From contig CASFRF010000052.1 of the NCBI GenBank assembly GCA_949297015.1, forward strand, positions 1 to 57,793: 57,793 nt of DNA, given 5' to 3'. Positions 1 to 9,071 of this stretch are shown here, piece after piece. This DNA comes from an uncultured bacterium (GTDB lineage: Bacteria; Verrucomicrobiota; Lentisphaeria; Victivallales; Victivallaceae). The position numbers were made by a program, and so were the translations under genes. The notes under the pieces are model-generated. The model had not been told where the DNA came from, did not search any database, and saw nothing but the letters and a program-made list of their open reading frames with translations. Every line of letters starts with the position of its first letter. Position 1 is the stretch's first letter.

Positions 1-487
1 CGGTGGCGATCACCGCCGCGTCGCCGCTCAGTTGTTCGCCGGAGTCGAGCGTAAGGCCCGCAAATTGCGCCCCCTCCCCCCGGAGCGCCTCCACCCGGCA
101 CCCGGTGCGCAGCGTCACCCCGCGCCGCCGGAGCTGTTCCAGCAGCGCACGGTGCACCGAAGCGGCTTTGCGATCGACCGGGAAAACGTGGAAACCGTCG
201 GTCACTTCGGTGGGCACGCCCCAGCTCCGGAACGCCGAACGCAGCCGCTCCGGCGGCAATTCCCGCAGGGCCGGCAGCAGAAACCGCGCCGCTTGGCCGA
301 ACCGGGCGGCGAACTCGGCCACCGGCAGCACATTGGTCAGATTGCATTTCCCCGACCCCGAAACCAGCAGTTTCGCTCCGGTGCGGGGCAACCCCTCCAG
401 CAGCGTCACCGCCGCGCCCGCGGCGGCGGCGGCCAGCGCCGCGCTCAACCCGGCCGGACCGCCGCCGATCACCAGAACCCGCCTCAT
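1..487 (-). CDS. BaiN/HI0933-like FAD-dependent oxidoreductase (3' end cut by window)
   Basis: Read on the minus strand, the start region gives MRRVLVIGGGPAGLSAALAA, a Rossmann FAD-binding GxGxxG motif at residues 8-13. It is followed around residue 45 by GAKLLVSGSGKCNLTN, the signature of the HI0933/BaiN flavoprotein family. Family members run near 400 residues; about 162 are visible here and the rest lies beyond the left edge. The ATG overlaps the stop of the upstream gene by four bases (ATGA), so it is the last visible gene of the priA-fetAB operon. The substrate is not predictable. BaiN is linked to bile-acid metabolism in Clostridium, but most family members are uncharacterised, so no such role is claimed. 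Confidence 0.85.
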   Translation of the reverse strand, partial: MRRVLVIGGGPAGLSAALAAAAAGAAVTLLEGLPRTGAKLLVSGSGKCNLTNVLPVAEFAARFGQAARFLLPALRELPPERLRSAFRSWGVPTEVTDGFHVFPVDRKAASVHRALLEQLRRRGVTLRTGCRVEALRGEGAQFAGLTLDSGEQLSGDAAVIAT

Positions 488-1269
488 GGCGTTTCCTCCG
501 CGCCGCGCAGCAGACAGTACAGCAGCACCGTCGCCCCGTAGCCCAGCACCAGCAGCGCCGCGCCCCCCGCGAACCACCGGCATCCCGTCAACGCCAGACC
601 GCCGCCGGTCAAAAGCAGTGCCGCCAGCGCGCCGCCCAGCCGCGCCCAGCGCAGCCGGAACAGCACCTGACAGAGAAAGTACCCCAGATTCAGCAGCGGC
701 AGCCAGAGCAACCACCGGAGCGGCCGCCCCCGATGGTACTCGATCAGGCCGAGCACATAGATTCCCAGCGGCACCGCCCAGCCGATCGTCCGGAATCCGA
801 AGCGGAGCCCCAGCGGGATCAGCGCCGCGTAGAGCGCCAGCGCCAGGAGCGACAGCCGCACGCCACCGAGCGCACACCACAGCGTCCACAGCGGATATCC
901 GAGCTGCAGTCCGGGAATCCAGATCGCGATCCGGAAACGGTCGGGCGGCGCGGCGAACCGCGCCGGAGCCGCCGCCCGTTTCGCCGACGACCGCAGCGGC
1001 GGTTGGAGTTCCGCCAGCACCGTGCGGCAGCTCTGCGTGAAAAATTCCGGATCAAAACCGAGCTCCGCCTCCGGCGCCCCTTGGTGAGCAAACGAATTGC
1101 GCACCGTTCCGATCCAGCGCAGCAGCTGCCGCGCCTCCGGCGACAGCAGCCCGGACTTCGACTCCACCAGTTCGCGCAAACCGTTGCCGGTGGCGCCGCG
1201 CGACCGCAGCGCCTGTTCGATGGCCCGGCATTCGGTGATCACCAGCCCGGTCAGTTCCGCGTCGGTCAT
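484..1269 (-). CDS. HEPN/DUF4145-like domain fused to a multi-pass membrane domain
   Basis: The protein has 261 residues. Residues 1-90 are helical and carry RNSFAH (R57-H62), which fits the RX4-6H motif of HEPN folds and the related RNxFAH of DUF4145-like proteins. Residues about 113-255 form four or five hydrophobic segments with short positively charged loops. Its ATG overlaps the fetB stop (TCATC on the plus strand at 1266-1270) and its stop overlaps the next gene, so it is translated with the FetAB exporter. I do not recognise the whole protein. A ribonuclease role is possible for HEPN domains but unproven, because many HEPN proteins are only nucleic-acid or protein binders. An accessory role to the transporter is inferred from position alone. 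A longer frame reaching 1971 is fetB antiframe and was not used. Confidence 0.72.
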   Translation of the reverse strand: MTDAELTGLVITECRAIEQALRSRGATGNGLRELVESKSGLLSPEARQLLRWIGTVRNSFAHQGAPEAELGFDPEFFTQSCRTVLAELQPPLRSSAKRAAAPARFAAPPDRFRIAIWIPGLQLGYPLWTLWCALGGVRLSLLALALYAALIPLGLRFGFRTIGWAVPLGIYVLGLIEYHRGRPLRWLLWLPLLNLGYFLCQVLFRLRWARLGGALAALLLTGGGLALTGCRWFAGGAALLVLGYGATVLLYCLLRGAEETP

Positions 1270-2051
1270 CGGAAGACCTCCGGTTTCAACCGGCCATAGG
1301 CGTCGAACGCCCGGGCCCGGGAGAACAGCACGCTCAGCGCCGCCGCCAGAAACATCGAACTGAAGACGGCGATCAGCATCGCGATCTGGTACTTGATGGC
1401 GCCCATCGGCAGCTCCCCGGCCAGCATCTGCCCGGTCATCATCCCCGGCATTGAAACGATGCCGACCGTGGCCACCGAGGCGATGTGCGGCATCACCGTC
1501 AGACGCATCGCCTCGTGCAGATAGGGTTGCGACGCCTCCGCCGGAGTCGCCCCCAGCAGCAGCCGGGTGACATACGTCCCCGGATCGCGGCGCAGCGAGC
1601 CGTAGAAGTGCTCCAGGGCAATGATGTTCCCCCGCATGGTGTTGCCCAGCAGCATCCCGCCGATCGGAATCAGAAACCGGGCGTCGAAGAAATCGGCATG
1701 GCGCACCACCAGCAGCATGAACACCCCCAGCGTAACCACGAACACCAGCAGATTCCCCGCCAGCGTCGGCAGAAACAACAGCCGGTAGGAGAGTCGGCGC
1801 TGCCGCAGCGCCGCGCCGTTGGCCACCAGCAGCATCACCGCCAGCCACCCCAGATTGAGCCAGGGGGAGTTGAGGCGGAAGATCCAGCCCAGATAGAACC
1901 CCATCAAATAGAGCTGCAGAGTCATCCGGAACACCGCCAGCAGCGCCCGGGAGGTGATGCCCAGCTCCCATTTCCAGGCCAGCCAGAGCGGGATCACCAG
2001 CAGCAGATAGCTCCAGAGCAGCGAGAGATTGTCGATTCCGGGAACGTCCAT
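1266..2051 (-). CDS. fetB: FetB-type iron/metal export ABC permease
   Basis: This 261-residue integral membrane protein belongs to the UPF0014/FetB family. It carries the family landmarks LLLGNTMRGN around residue 135 and VGIVSMPGMMTGQMLAG around residues 197-215, followed by IKYQIAMLIAVFSS. About seven hydrophobic segments are visible. FetB pairs with the FetA ATPase to export iron, and lowers oxidative stress in E. coli. Here the ATPase gene ends three bases upstream, which is the expected fetA-fetB order. Translation starts at ATG 2051. The stop overlaps the start of the HEPN-like membrane gene by four bases. Metal specificity is inferred from the family. Confidence 0.93.
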   Translation of the reverse strand: MDVPGIDNLSLLWSYLLLVIPLWLAWKWELGITSRALLAVFRMTLQLYLMGFYLGWIFRLNSPWLNLGWLAVMLLVANGAALRQRRLSYRLLFLPTLAGNLLVFVVTLGVFMLLVVRHADFFDARFLIPIGGMLLGNTMRGNIIALEHFYGSLRRDPGTYVTRLLLGATPAEASQPYLHEAMRLTVMPHIASVATVGIVSMPGMMTGQMLAGELPMGAIKYQIAMLIAVFSSMFLAAALSVLFSRARAFDAYGRLKPEVFR

Positions 2052-2054
2052 GAC

Positions 2055-2699
2055 CTACTCCTCCGCCAGCAAATGACGGTTTTCGACCCGGTAGTTGCGA
2101 GAACGGGCGGTGATGAACTCCGGATCGTGCGCCACCGCCAGCAGGGTAAATTCCGGTCTGCCGAGCAGCGTGAGCACCGCTTGGCGGGACTCGGCATCGA
2201 GCGCCGAGGTGATCTCGTCGGCCAGAAAGATGTCCTTCCCCAGCAGCAGCGCCCGGGCAATCGCCAGACGCTGCTTTTCGCCGCCGGAAATCTGATCCGC
2301 CGCCCGCTCCAGCACCGTTTCCGGCAGCCGCAGCTCCGTCAACACCTGCCGGATCCGCGCTTCATCCGGCAGGGTCCGCCGGTGCGCCCGGAAGGTGAAG
2401 GGCAAAAGCAGCGCTCCGCGCACGGTCTCCGCCCCCAGCAGCGGCTCCTGCCCGATAAAGGCGATCCGGCCGCGGATCGCCTGAATCGAATCGGGGCCCA
2501 GCGTCTTCCCGGCCAGGACAATCCGCCCGGAGTCCACCGGCAGCAACCCGGCCACCGCCGCCAGCAGCGAGGACTTGCCGCAGCCGGAGGGGCCCCGGAT
2601 CACCGCCTGCTCGCCCGCCCGGAGCGTCAGATTGACCTCTTCCAGCAGCAGCTGCCCGCCGCGCTTCAGCACCACTTGTTCCAGTTCGATCAGTTTCAC
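2055..2699 (-). CDS. fetA: FetA-type ABC transporter ATPase
   Basis: This 214-residue ATP-binding subunit has a Walker A GPSGCGKS at residues 36-43, the signature ISGGEKQR, Walker B IFLADE and the switch histidine in VAHD. The start chosen is the GTG at 2699, which overlaps the stop of the preceding gene in a GTGA arrangement. The frame can be extended upstream to 2768, but only through the tail of that gene with no family sequence. The length matches FetA (about 225). It works with FetB, encoded three bases downstream, to drive metal export across the inner membrane. Confidence 0.92.
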   Translation of the reverse strand: MKLIELEQVVLKRGGQLLLEEVNLTLRAGEQAVIRGPSGCGKSSLLAAVAGLLPVDSGRIVLAGKTLGPDSIQAIRGRIAFIGQEPLLGAETVRGALLLPFTFRAHRRTLPDEARIRQVLTELRLPETVLERAADQISGGEKQRLAIARALLLGKDIFLADEITSALDAESRQAVLTLLGRPEFTLLAVAHDPEFITARSRNYRVENRHLLAEE

Positions 2700-4378
2700 G
2701 GCGCGACCCGCTCCAGATTGCTCCGGGTCGCCGCATCGTCCGGAGCGTAGGAGAGGGCCTCGCGCCACTCCCGTTCGGCCGTCGCCCGGTCGTCCCGCAA
2801 AAAGGCGATCATTCCGCGGTAGAAGGCGCCGAGGAAACGATCGTCGGGATAGAAGTCGAGAATATCCCGAAAGTGACCGATCGCCGCCTCCCGGTCGCCC
2901 CGGCGCAACGCCGCGTTGGCCAGCTGCCCGGAGACATCCGCCGGATATTTCCGGTTCAACAGCAGCAGCCGCTCCCGCTGTTCCGGCGTATCGTAGAAGC
3001 GCAGCGGCTCGACATCGCCCTTGACCGCCCGCGCCAGCGCGCTCAGGAACTGTCCCTGAAACCGGGACATCAACCGGCCCTGTGCCACCGGATGCTGCAA
3101 CACCGCGGCGCCGAGCTCAAACTCTCCGAGCCGATGGCAGTAGTCGGCATATGCGATCAAAGCCCGATAGTTCGGGCTCGGCGTGTCACAGGCGTATTCG
3201 AGCAAACACCGGTCATCCCGCCAGACCGGCAGATACCAGAAACTCAGCAACAGCAGCATGCCGACGTAGAGCGCCGCTGCAAGGCGCCAGCCCCGTTTTT
3301 GCACGCTCCGGCAGCCCGGCAGCAACAAGCCCAGCGCCAGATAGAGGACCACCGTCGGCAGCAGACTGTAACGATCGGCGAACTGGGCGTTGCTGAAATG
3401 ACTCCAGCCCAATACCGGAAACAGCAGCAATCCGAACAGCAGCGCCAACGGCAACAGTCCGGTCCGGGTCCGGCGCGGCCAGCGTCGGTAGAGCCACCAG
3501 CCGCCGAGGGCGATCAGCGCCAGCGCCAGCACCACCAGCGTCCGGAGCCCGGGGCCGAAAACCGTCTCGGGATAGAACGGCGTAAGCTCAACCGGCAACA
3601 ACATCTTCGCCGGATAGCGCAACAGATTGTAGAAGGGCAGCCAGCGCGACGGCGCGTCCTCGAACACCTTCTGCGCGGTGTTGAAAAACAGCGAGGAGTA
3701 GCCGCCCAGATAGGCGAGCGTCAGCACGCCGTATGGGATCAGCGCGCCGAGCTCGCGCGGCGTACGTCGCCAGCGCCGGAACCGCACGGTGTCCAGCAAA
3801 TAGAACACCGCCGGCAGGAAGATGCCCAGCGGCTTGCAGAGCATGGCGCAGCCCATCAGCAGCCAGGCCGCCACCCGCCCCCATTTCCGATCCGAAAGAT
3901 AGGCGCGCACGCTGCCCCAGAAGCAGACCGCCAGCAGCACATCTTTGCGCTCGGAGATCCAGGCCACCGACTCGATCCGCTGCGGATGCACGGCGTAGCA
4001 CAGCGTGAAGAACAGCGCCCAGCCCGGCCGCAGCCGCAGCCGGCGCAGCACCGAATAGACCAGCACCGTGCCCAGCAGATGCCAGACCAGATTCTGCAAA
4101 TGGTAGCAGCGGGGGTCGAGTCCGCCCAGCGCGTAGTCCAGCATGCAGGTCGCCACCGGCAGCGGCGTGTAAAGATCCACGAAGGTCCGGCTGAACAGCG
4201 CCCGGAGATTGGGCCAGGACCACGCCAGAAAGTAGTTGTTCACAACATAGGTGGAGTCGTCCAGCTGGCGCAGAAAGTCGTATCCGAGCACCGGATAGTA
4301 CAGCAGAACGGTCAGAAGCAGAATCGCCGCCAGCCACCACGGGGCGTTCTGTTCAGAGCAAAGCGAGCGCGTCAACAT
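2696..4378 (-). CDS. TMTC-like GT-C membrane glycosyltransferase with C-terminal TPR region
   Basis: The protein has 560 residues with about ten membrane segments over residues 15-410. A periplasmic DD pair (D40, D41) sits in the first loop, and HPQRIESVAWISERKDVL near residue 135 closely resembles the TMTC/DUF1736 motif of tetratricopeptide O-mannosyltransferase-like proteins. The last 150 residues look like tetratricopeptide repeats (RGDREAAIGHFRDILDFYPD, RATAEREWREALSYAPDD). The likely role is transfer of sugar from a lipid-linked donor to a periplasmic acceptor; both partners are unknown. The ATG at 4378 lies inside the 3' end of priA (26-base overlap). An upstream in-frame start at 4462 would bury it further in priA and was rejected. 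Confidence 0.75.
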   Translation of the reverse strand: MLTRSLCSEQNAPWWLAAILLLTVLLYYPVLGYDFLRQLDDSTYVVNNYFLAWSWPNLRALFSRTFVDLYTPLPVATCMLDYALGGLDPRCYHLQNLVWHLLGTVLVYSVLRRLRLRPGWALFFTLCYAVHPQRIESVAWISERKDVLLAVCFWGSVRAYLSDRKWGRVAAWLLMGCAMLCKPLGIFLPAVFYLLDTVRFRRWRRTPRELGALIPYGVLTLAYLGGYSSLFFNTAQKVFEDAPSRWLPFYNLLRYPAKMLLPVELTPFYPETVFGPGLRTLVVLALALIALGGWWLYRRWPRRTRTGLLPLALLFGLLLFPVLGWSHFSNAQFADRYSLLPTVVLYLALGLLLPGCRSVQKRGWRLAAALYVGMLLLLSFWYLPVWRDDRCLLEYACDTPSPNYRALIAYADYCHRLGEFELGAAVLQHPVAQGRLMSRFQGQFLSALARAVKGDVEPLRFYDTPEQRERLLLLNRKYPADVSGQLANAALRRGDREAAIGHFRDILDFYPDDRFLGAFYRGMIAFLRDDRATAEREWREALSYAPDDAATRSNLERVAP

Positions 4379-6599
4379 CGGCGTACACCTCCACGTCGGA
4401 ATCGGTTCGATGGTCGTGCAACAGCAGTTCGCGGAGCCGGCGGCGCGCCTGACGCAGCGCACTCCCGCGCAACAGCACCAGATAGCGGAACTTGCCCTTG
4501 ATCCGTTCGATCGGCGCCGGTTCCGGACCGGTCAGCTGAATCCCCTCATGACAATAGGGGCGCAACTCCTCGACCAGCCGGGAAGCCCGGGCCAGCACCG
4601 CCGCCTCCTCCGGCCCGCGGAAATGGACGGCGATCAAATGCGAATAGGGCGGATAGTTCAGCAGCTTGCGGATCTCCAGATCGAACTGGCGGAAACCGGC
4701 GAAGTCCTGCCGGGCCGCGAACTGAATCGTCTCGTTGTCGGGATTGCGGGTCTGGATGATCACTTCGCCGCGCAGGTCGCCGCGTCCGGCCCGCCCGGCC
4801 ACCTGGGTGATCAGCTGGAACACCCGCTCCGGCGCCCGGAAGTCGGGCATGGCCAGCCCCAGATCGGCATTGACCAGCCCGACCAGCGTGACGTTCGGAA
4901 AGTGCAGCCCCTTGGCGATCATCTGGGTCCCGATCAGAATATCCAGCTCGCCGCGCCGGAACTGGTCGAGCACCCGCTCGTAGTCGGCCGGATGGCGCAT
5001 GGTGTCGGAATCCATGCGGCCGACCCGGGCCTCGCGGAACAGCGCCATGGCGGCGGCCTCGATCTTCTCGGTCCCGACTCCGGCGTAACGGATGTCCGGC
5101 GCGCCGCACTGCGGACAGACCACGGGCGCGGCGATCACATTCCCGCACAAATGACAGGCCAGGGTCTGACGCTGGCGCGAATAGGTGTAGGTCACCGCGC
5201 AGTCCGGACACCGGGCCTCGAACCCGCAGTGGTCGCAGAGCATCACCCGGGCGTAGCCGCGCCGGTTCAGAAACAGAATCGACTGCTCCCCGCGGCGCAA
5301 CCGGTCGTGAACCGCCTCGATCAGAATCCGGGAAAAGTAGTTGCTCTTCCCCGGCTCCGGCGGACCGGCCAGCCGTTGATCGACCACCCGGATCACCGGG
5401 TCGAGCCGGTTTTCGACCTTGCTCCGCATCTCGGCCAGACGGTACTTGCCGCACTCGACGTTGTAACTGGTCTCGGCGGCGGGCGTGGCGCTGCCGAGGA
5501 TCACCACCGCGCCCTCCAGCCGCCCGCGCATCACGGCCACATCGCGGGCGTGGTAGCGCGGAGCTTCCGTTTGCTTGTAGGTGCTCTCGTGCTCCTCGTC
5601 GACGATGATCAACCCCGGCCGTGCCAGCGGTGCGAACAGCGCCGAGCGGGCGCCGATCACAATCCGGGACTCGCCCCGGCGGATCCGGTCCCACTGGTCG
5701 AAGCGTTCGGCGTCAGTCAGCTGACTGTGCAGCACGCTGAGTTCATCGCCGAAGCGGGCGCGGAACCGCCGCACCGTCTGCGGCGTGAGCGCGATCTCCG
5801 GCACCAGCATGATCGCCCCCTGCCCCCGCTCCAGCGTCCGGGCGATGGCCTGCAAATAGACCTCAGTCTTGCCCGAATTGGTGACGCCGTGCAGCAGCAG
5901 CACCCGGCTCGGATCGGACGATTCGAGCAGTTCATCAAAGATCGCCAGCGCCGCGGCCTGCTCCGGCGTGGGCGGCAGCGGTTCGCTGCGCAGCACCGCG
6001 CCCTCGGGGAACAGCGCCCGGTCCCGCCGCCGCTTCTCCTGGATCAGCAACCCGTGCTTTTCCAGCGTGGCGAGCATGGCGGGGGTGGCGTTTGCCTCGG
6101 CCAGCAGCGTCTCGTAGGGGAGTTCCGCGGCGACCAACAGCTGCTTCAGCACCCGGAGCCGTCCCGCCGCGCGGGCATCGTCGGCGTGTTCAAGCAAGTA
6201 GCGTTCGGCGGCCTCGCGCTCGCCCAGGCGGCAGAAACGTTCCATGCCGGGCCGGATCCGGCCGCTGCGGACCGCGCCGGGCAGCAGCGCCCGGATCGCC
6301 TGTTCCTGCGTGCACAGATAGTAGTCGGCGATCCAGCGTCCGAGCTCGATCAGTTTTTCGGGCAGCCGGATGCGATTGGGGACCGGACCCAGAATCGGTT
6401 TGAGCGCCGGTCGGGCGCTTTCGGCGGAGAGGTCGAGGATGAAGCCGTGGCGCCGGGAGTTGCCGAACGGGACCTGGACCTGAGACCCGATGCCGAGTTC
6501 ATCGCGCCACTCCGGCGGCAGCAGATAGTCAAAAGTCCGGTCGAGCGCCAGATCGATCGCCACGCGGGCCACGGTCAGATTTTCGGGATTCGTACTCAT
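4353..6599 (-). CDS. priA: Primosomal protein N' (replication restart helicase PriA)
   Basis: The 748 residues match full-length PriA. They include an N-terminal DNA-binding domain (1-110), Walker A GVTNSGKTE at 238-246, DEEH at 334-337 and GSATP at 369-373. The zinc-binding region has paired cysteines at 455/458, 464/467, 482/485 and 495/498. A C-terminal helicase lobe with GTQMIAKG and QVAGRAGR completes it. PriA recognises stalled forks and reloads DnaB. It is the first gene of a five- or six-gene minus-strand series. A possible promoter lies immediately upstream, so the 5' leader may be only a few bases long and there is no clear Shine-Dalgarno sequence. Confidence 0.97.
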   Translation of the reverse strand: MSTNPENLTVARVAIDLALDRTFDYLLPPEWRDELGIGSQVQVPFGNSRRHGFILDLSAESARPALKPILGPVPNRIRLPEKLIELGRWIADYYLCTQEQAIRALLPGAVRSGRIRPGMERFCRLGEREAAERYLLEHADDARAAGRLRVLKQLLVAAELPYETLLAEANATPAMLATLEKHGLLIQEKRRRDRALFPEGAVLRSEPLPPTPEQAAALAIFDELLESSDPSRVLLLHGVTNSGKTEVYLQAIARTLERGQGAIMLVPEIALTPQTVRRFRARFGDELSVLHSQLTDAERFDQWDRIRRGESRIVIGARSALFAPLARPGLIIVDEEHESTYKQTEAPRYHARDVAVMRGRLEGAVVILGSATPAAETSYNVECGKYRLAEMRSKVENRLDPVIRVVDQRLAGPPEPGKSNYFSRILIEAVHDRLRRGEQSILFLNRRGYARVMLCDHCGFEARCPDCAVTYTYSRQRQTLACHLCGNVIAAPVVCPQCGAPDIRYAGVGTEKIEAAAMALFREARVGRMDSDTMRHPADYERVLDQFRRGELDILIGTQMIAKGLHFPNVTLVGLVNADLGLAMPDFRAPERVFQLITQVAGRAGRGDLRGEVIIQTRNPDNETIQFAARQDFAGFRQFDLEIRKLLNYPPYSHLIAVHFRGPEEAAVLARASRLVEELRPYCHEGIQLTGPEPAPIERIKGKFRYLVLLRGSALRQARRRLRELLLHDHRTDSDVEVYADVDALALL

Positions 6600-6608
6600 A
6601 GTCGCGCT

Positions 6609-6637
6609 AATTTACACGAAAAAGAGCCGGAATGCAA
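6609..6637 (-). promoter_or_regulatory. Candidate promoter of priA series (TTGCAT-17-TAAATT)
   Basis: On the minus strand a TTGCAT -35 box (6632-6637) and a TAAATT -10 box (6609-6614) are separated by 17 bases. The predicted start site, near 6602, is only a few bases from the priA ATG at 6599, implying an almost leaderless message. Match to consensus is moderate. Confidence 0.4.
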
Positions 6638-6646
6638 AAAAGGTTT

Positions 6647-6674
6647 TTGAAAAATCCGTTTGAGAACGTATATT
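6647..6674 (+). promoter_or_regulatory. Candidate promoter of the Aas-like gene (TTGAAA-16-TATATT)
   Basis: TTGAAA at 6647-6652 and TATATT at 6669-6674 are 16 bases apart in the AT-rich gap between the divergent priA and Aas-like genes. The expected start site is near 6681, followed by AGGAG at 6714-6718 ahead of ATG 6724. Confidence 0.6.
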
Positions 6675-6723
6675 TTATCTTTATTCTTTCATGCGGATGG
6701 TTCCGGGGATTTCAGGAGTGGTT

Positions 6724-8982
6724 ATGAGTGGGTGGATCTGGGCGGCGATCGCCGTGGTGGCGGTGCTGCTGGGGTGCCGGCGGCTTCCGCCCACCGTGTT
6801 TTTGCGGTTTCTGCTGTTTCTGGCGCGCCACACGGTGGTCCGGCTGCGGGTCGAATGGCGGCGGCCGATTCCGCGACAGGGCGGAGTGCTGCTGGTGGCG
6901 AACCACGTCTCGGTGCTGGACGCGATCTGGATGCTGGCCACCACCCGGCGGAAAATCCGCTTCATGGTGCATCAGGACTTCTTCCGGATCCCGATTCTGC
7001 GCGGGCTCTTCCGCTACCTCGGCGTGCTGGAGGTGCCGGCGGCGGGGCGGGTTCACGCGTTGCAGCAGTTTTTCGCCCGGGTCCGCGAGCTCCTGGCCGC
7101 CGGGGAAGTGGTCTGCGTCTTCCCCGAGGGCGGCGTCTCCGACAGCGGCTATTTGCAGACCTTCCGCAGCGGCGTGCAGGAGATGCTCCCCCCCGGAAAC
7201 GACATCCCGGTGGTGCCGGTCCGACTGGGCATGATCTGGGGCCGGTTGTTCTCCAGCGACGGCAACCGGATCGTCTTCACCCCGATGCTGCGCTTCCCGA
7301 TTCTGGTATCGATTCTGGTCGGAGCGCCGGTGGATCCGAAGTTGAGCAGCTTCGCGCTGCGTCAGCACATCTCCGAACTGGGGGCCGAGGCGGAGCTGAA
7401 ACCCTTCTACGACGAGCGCACGGTACACGCCGGGTTTATCCGGACCGCCCGCCGCCGCCCCTTCCTGCGCACCTATTGCGACTTTGAAGGCAAAGGCGTG
7501 CGGAACTTTCCGCTGCTGATCCGGGTGCTGCTGCTCGCCCGGCTGATCCGCGAACTGGATCGTGAAAACGAGGGCCGATTCGTCGGCGTGCTGCTGCCCA
7601 ACTCCAGCTTCGCCGCCGCCGCGCTGCTGGCGGTGCTGATGGCCGACCGGGTTCCGGCGGTGCTCAACTACACTGCGGGAACGGCGGCACGCGAATCGGC
7701 GATCCGCCGGGCCCGGCTGCGAGTGATCCTGACCAGCCGCCGCTTCGTGGACAAGCTGAAGCTGGAGCCGACGCCGGAGATGGTGTTTCTGGAGGATCTG
7801 CCCGGTCGGATCAGCGGCGGCATGAAGTTGCGCGCGGCGCTGCGGGCGGCGCTGCTGCCCTCGCGGTGGCTGGCGCGCCACGAGGCCCCGGCCAGCTGGA
7901 ACCGGCTGTTTGAGACCGCCGTGCTGCTCTTCTCCAGCGGCTCCACCGGGGAGCCCAAGGGGGTGCTGCTGAGTCACCACAATCTGAACTCCAACATCAT
8001 GTCCTTCTGGCGGCTGATCGACTGGAACCGGCGCGACCGGCTGCTGGGCAATCTGCCGCTGTTTCACGCCTACGGCTTCATGGTCGCCTTCGCCTTTCCG
8101 GCGATCTCCGGGATTCAGGTGGTCTACCTGCTCAATCCGCTGGACGGGGCGGCCACCGCCCGGCTGATCGAGCGCCACCGGGTCACCATGATGATGGCCA
8201 CGCCGACCTTTCTGCAGGCCTATTTGCGCAAGGGGCGCCCGGAGCAGTTCCGCTCGCTGCGGCTGGCCATCACCGGCGCCGAAAAGATGCGCCGGGACAT
8301 CGCCGAGGAGTTTCACCGTTTCTCCGGGCTGGCGCTGATCGAAGGGTACGGCTGTACCGAACTTTCGCCGATCGTGGCGATCAATCTCTCGCGCTCCTTC
8401 TTCCGCTTCGGGCGCGAGGCGGGCAAGCCCGGCAGCATCGGCGCGGCGCTGCCCGGAGTTCATGTCAAGATCGTCGATCCCGATACCGGCGTGGAGCTCC
8501 CGCCCGACACGCCGGGGCTGATGCTGGTCAAGGGCGGCAACGTGATGCAGGGGTATCTCGACGATCCGGAGGCCACGGCGGCGGTCCTGCAGAACGGCTA
8601 CTACCGCACCGGCGACATCGCCTCGATGGGGGCCGACGGCTACATCACCATCTCCGGACGGCTCAGCCGGTTCAGCAAAATCGGCGGTGAAATGGTGCCG
8701 CACGAGCGGATCGAGCAGGTGATCAACGAAATGCTCCACACCGGCGAACGGGTCATCGCGGTCTGCGGCCGCGCCGATCCCCGGCGCGGCGAGAAACTGC
8801 TGGTGTTCCACGCCGTGCCCGGACTCGATCCGGCGGCGGTGACCGCGGCCCTGCGCGACCGCGGTCTGCCCAATCTCTGGATTCCCAAAATCGAGGATTT
8901 TCATCAAATCGAGGCCATTCCGCTGCTGGGCAGCGGCAAACTCGATCTGCAAAAACTCAAGAAAATGGCCGAAGCGGTTTGA
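6724..8982 (+). CDS. Aas-like bifunctional acyltransferase / acyl-ACP synthetase
   Basis: The protein has 752 residues. Residues 1-20 are a membrane anchor. A PlsC-type acyltransferase domain follows, with HVSVLD (HX4D, 61-66) and FPEGG (133-137). From about residue 250 there is an AMP-binding adenylation domain with the P-loop FSSGSTGEPKGV near 402, YGCTE near 545 and YYRTGD near 627. This layout matches the C-terminal two-thirds of Aas (2-acylglycerophosphoethanolamine acyltransferase / acyl-ACP synthetase) without an N-terminal MFS LplT domain. The expected role is re-acylation of lysophospholipids at the inner membrane. The ATG at 6724 is preceded by AGGAG with five-base spacing; an earlier in-frame start at 6691 lacks a ribosome binding site. 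The true acyl donor and acceptor are uncertain. Confidence 0.88.
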   Translation: MSGWIWAAIAVVAVLLGCRRLPPTVFLRFLLFLARHTVVRLRVEWRRPIPRQGGVLLVANHVSVLDAIWMLATTRRKIRFMVHQDFFRIPILRGLFRYLGVLEVPAAGRVHALQQFFARVRELLAAGEVVCVFPEGGVSDSGYLQTFRSGVQEMLPPGNDIPVVPVRLGMIWGRLFSSDGNRIVFTPMLRFPILVSILVGAPVDPKLSSFALRQHISELGAEAELKPFYDERTVHAGFIRTARRRPFLRTYCDFEGKGVRNFPLLIRVLLLARLIRELDRENEGRFVGVLLPNSSFAAAALLAVLMADRVPAVLNYTAGTAARESAIRRARLRVILTSRRFVDKLKLEPTPEMVFLEDLPGRISGGMKLRAALRAALLPSRWLARHEAPASWNRLFETAVLLFSSGSTGEPKGVLLSHHNLNSNIMSFWRLIDWNRRDRLLGNLPLFHAYGFMVAFAFPAISGIQVVYLLNPLDGAATARLIERHRVTMMMATPTFLQAYLRKGRPEQFRSLRLAITGAEKMRRDIAEEFHRFSGLALIEGYGCTELSPIVAINLSRSFFRFGREAGKPGSIGAALPGVHVKIVDPDTGVELPPDTPGLMLVKGGNVMQGYLDDPEATAAVLQNGYYRTGDIASMGADGYITISGRLSRFSKIGGEMVPHERIEQVINEMLHTGERVIAVCGRADPRRGEKLLVFHAVPGLDPAAVTAALRDRGLPNLWIPKIEDFHQIEAIPLLGSGKLDLQKLKKMAEAV

Positions 8983-9007
8983 CTTCCAACGGGGAGCGGG
9001 GTAAGAT
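8979..9007 (+). promoter_or_regulatory. Candidate promoter of the glycan operon (TTGACT-17-TAAGAT)
   Basis: TTGACT at 8979-8984 and TAAGAT at 9002-9007 have exact 17-base spacing. The -35 box overlaps the stop codon of the Aas-like gene. The predicted start near 9014 gives a leader of about 58 bases, ending in GAGAGAGC before ATG 9072. Confidence 0.5.
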
Positions 9008-9071
9008 AAGCCGCAATTGGAGTTTCAGATTTTTTTGAATTTCGACAATCAACAAACCAAAAGAGAGAGCA

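Noticed and set aside
4410..6650. A 746-residue plus-strand frame opposite priA
   Set aside because: It is the antisense shadow of priA, with Gln/Arg/His-rich low-complexity composition and no recognisable motif.
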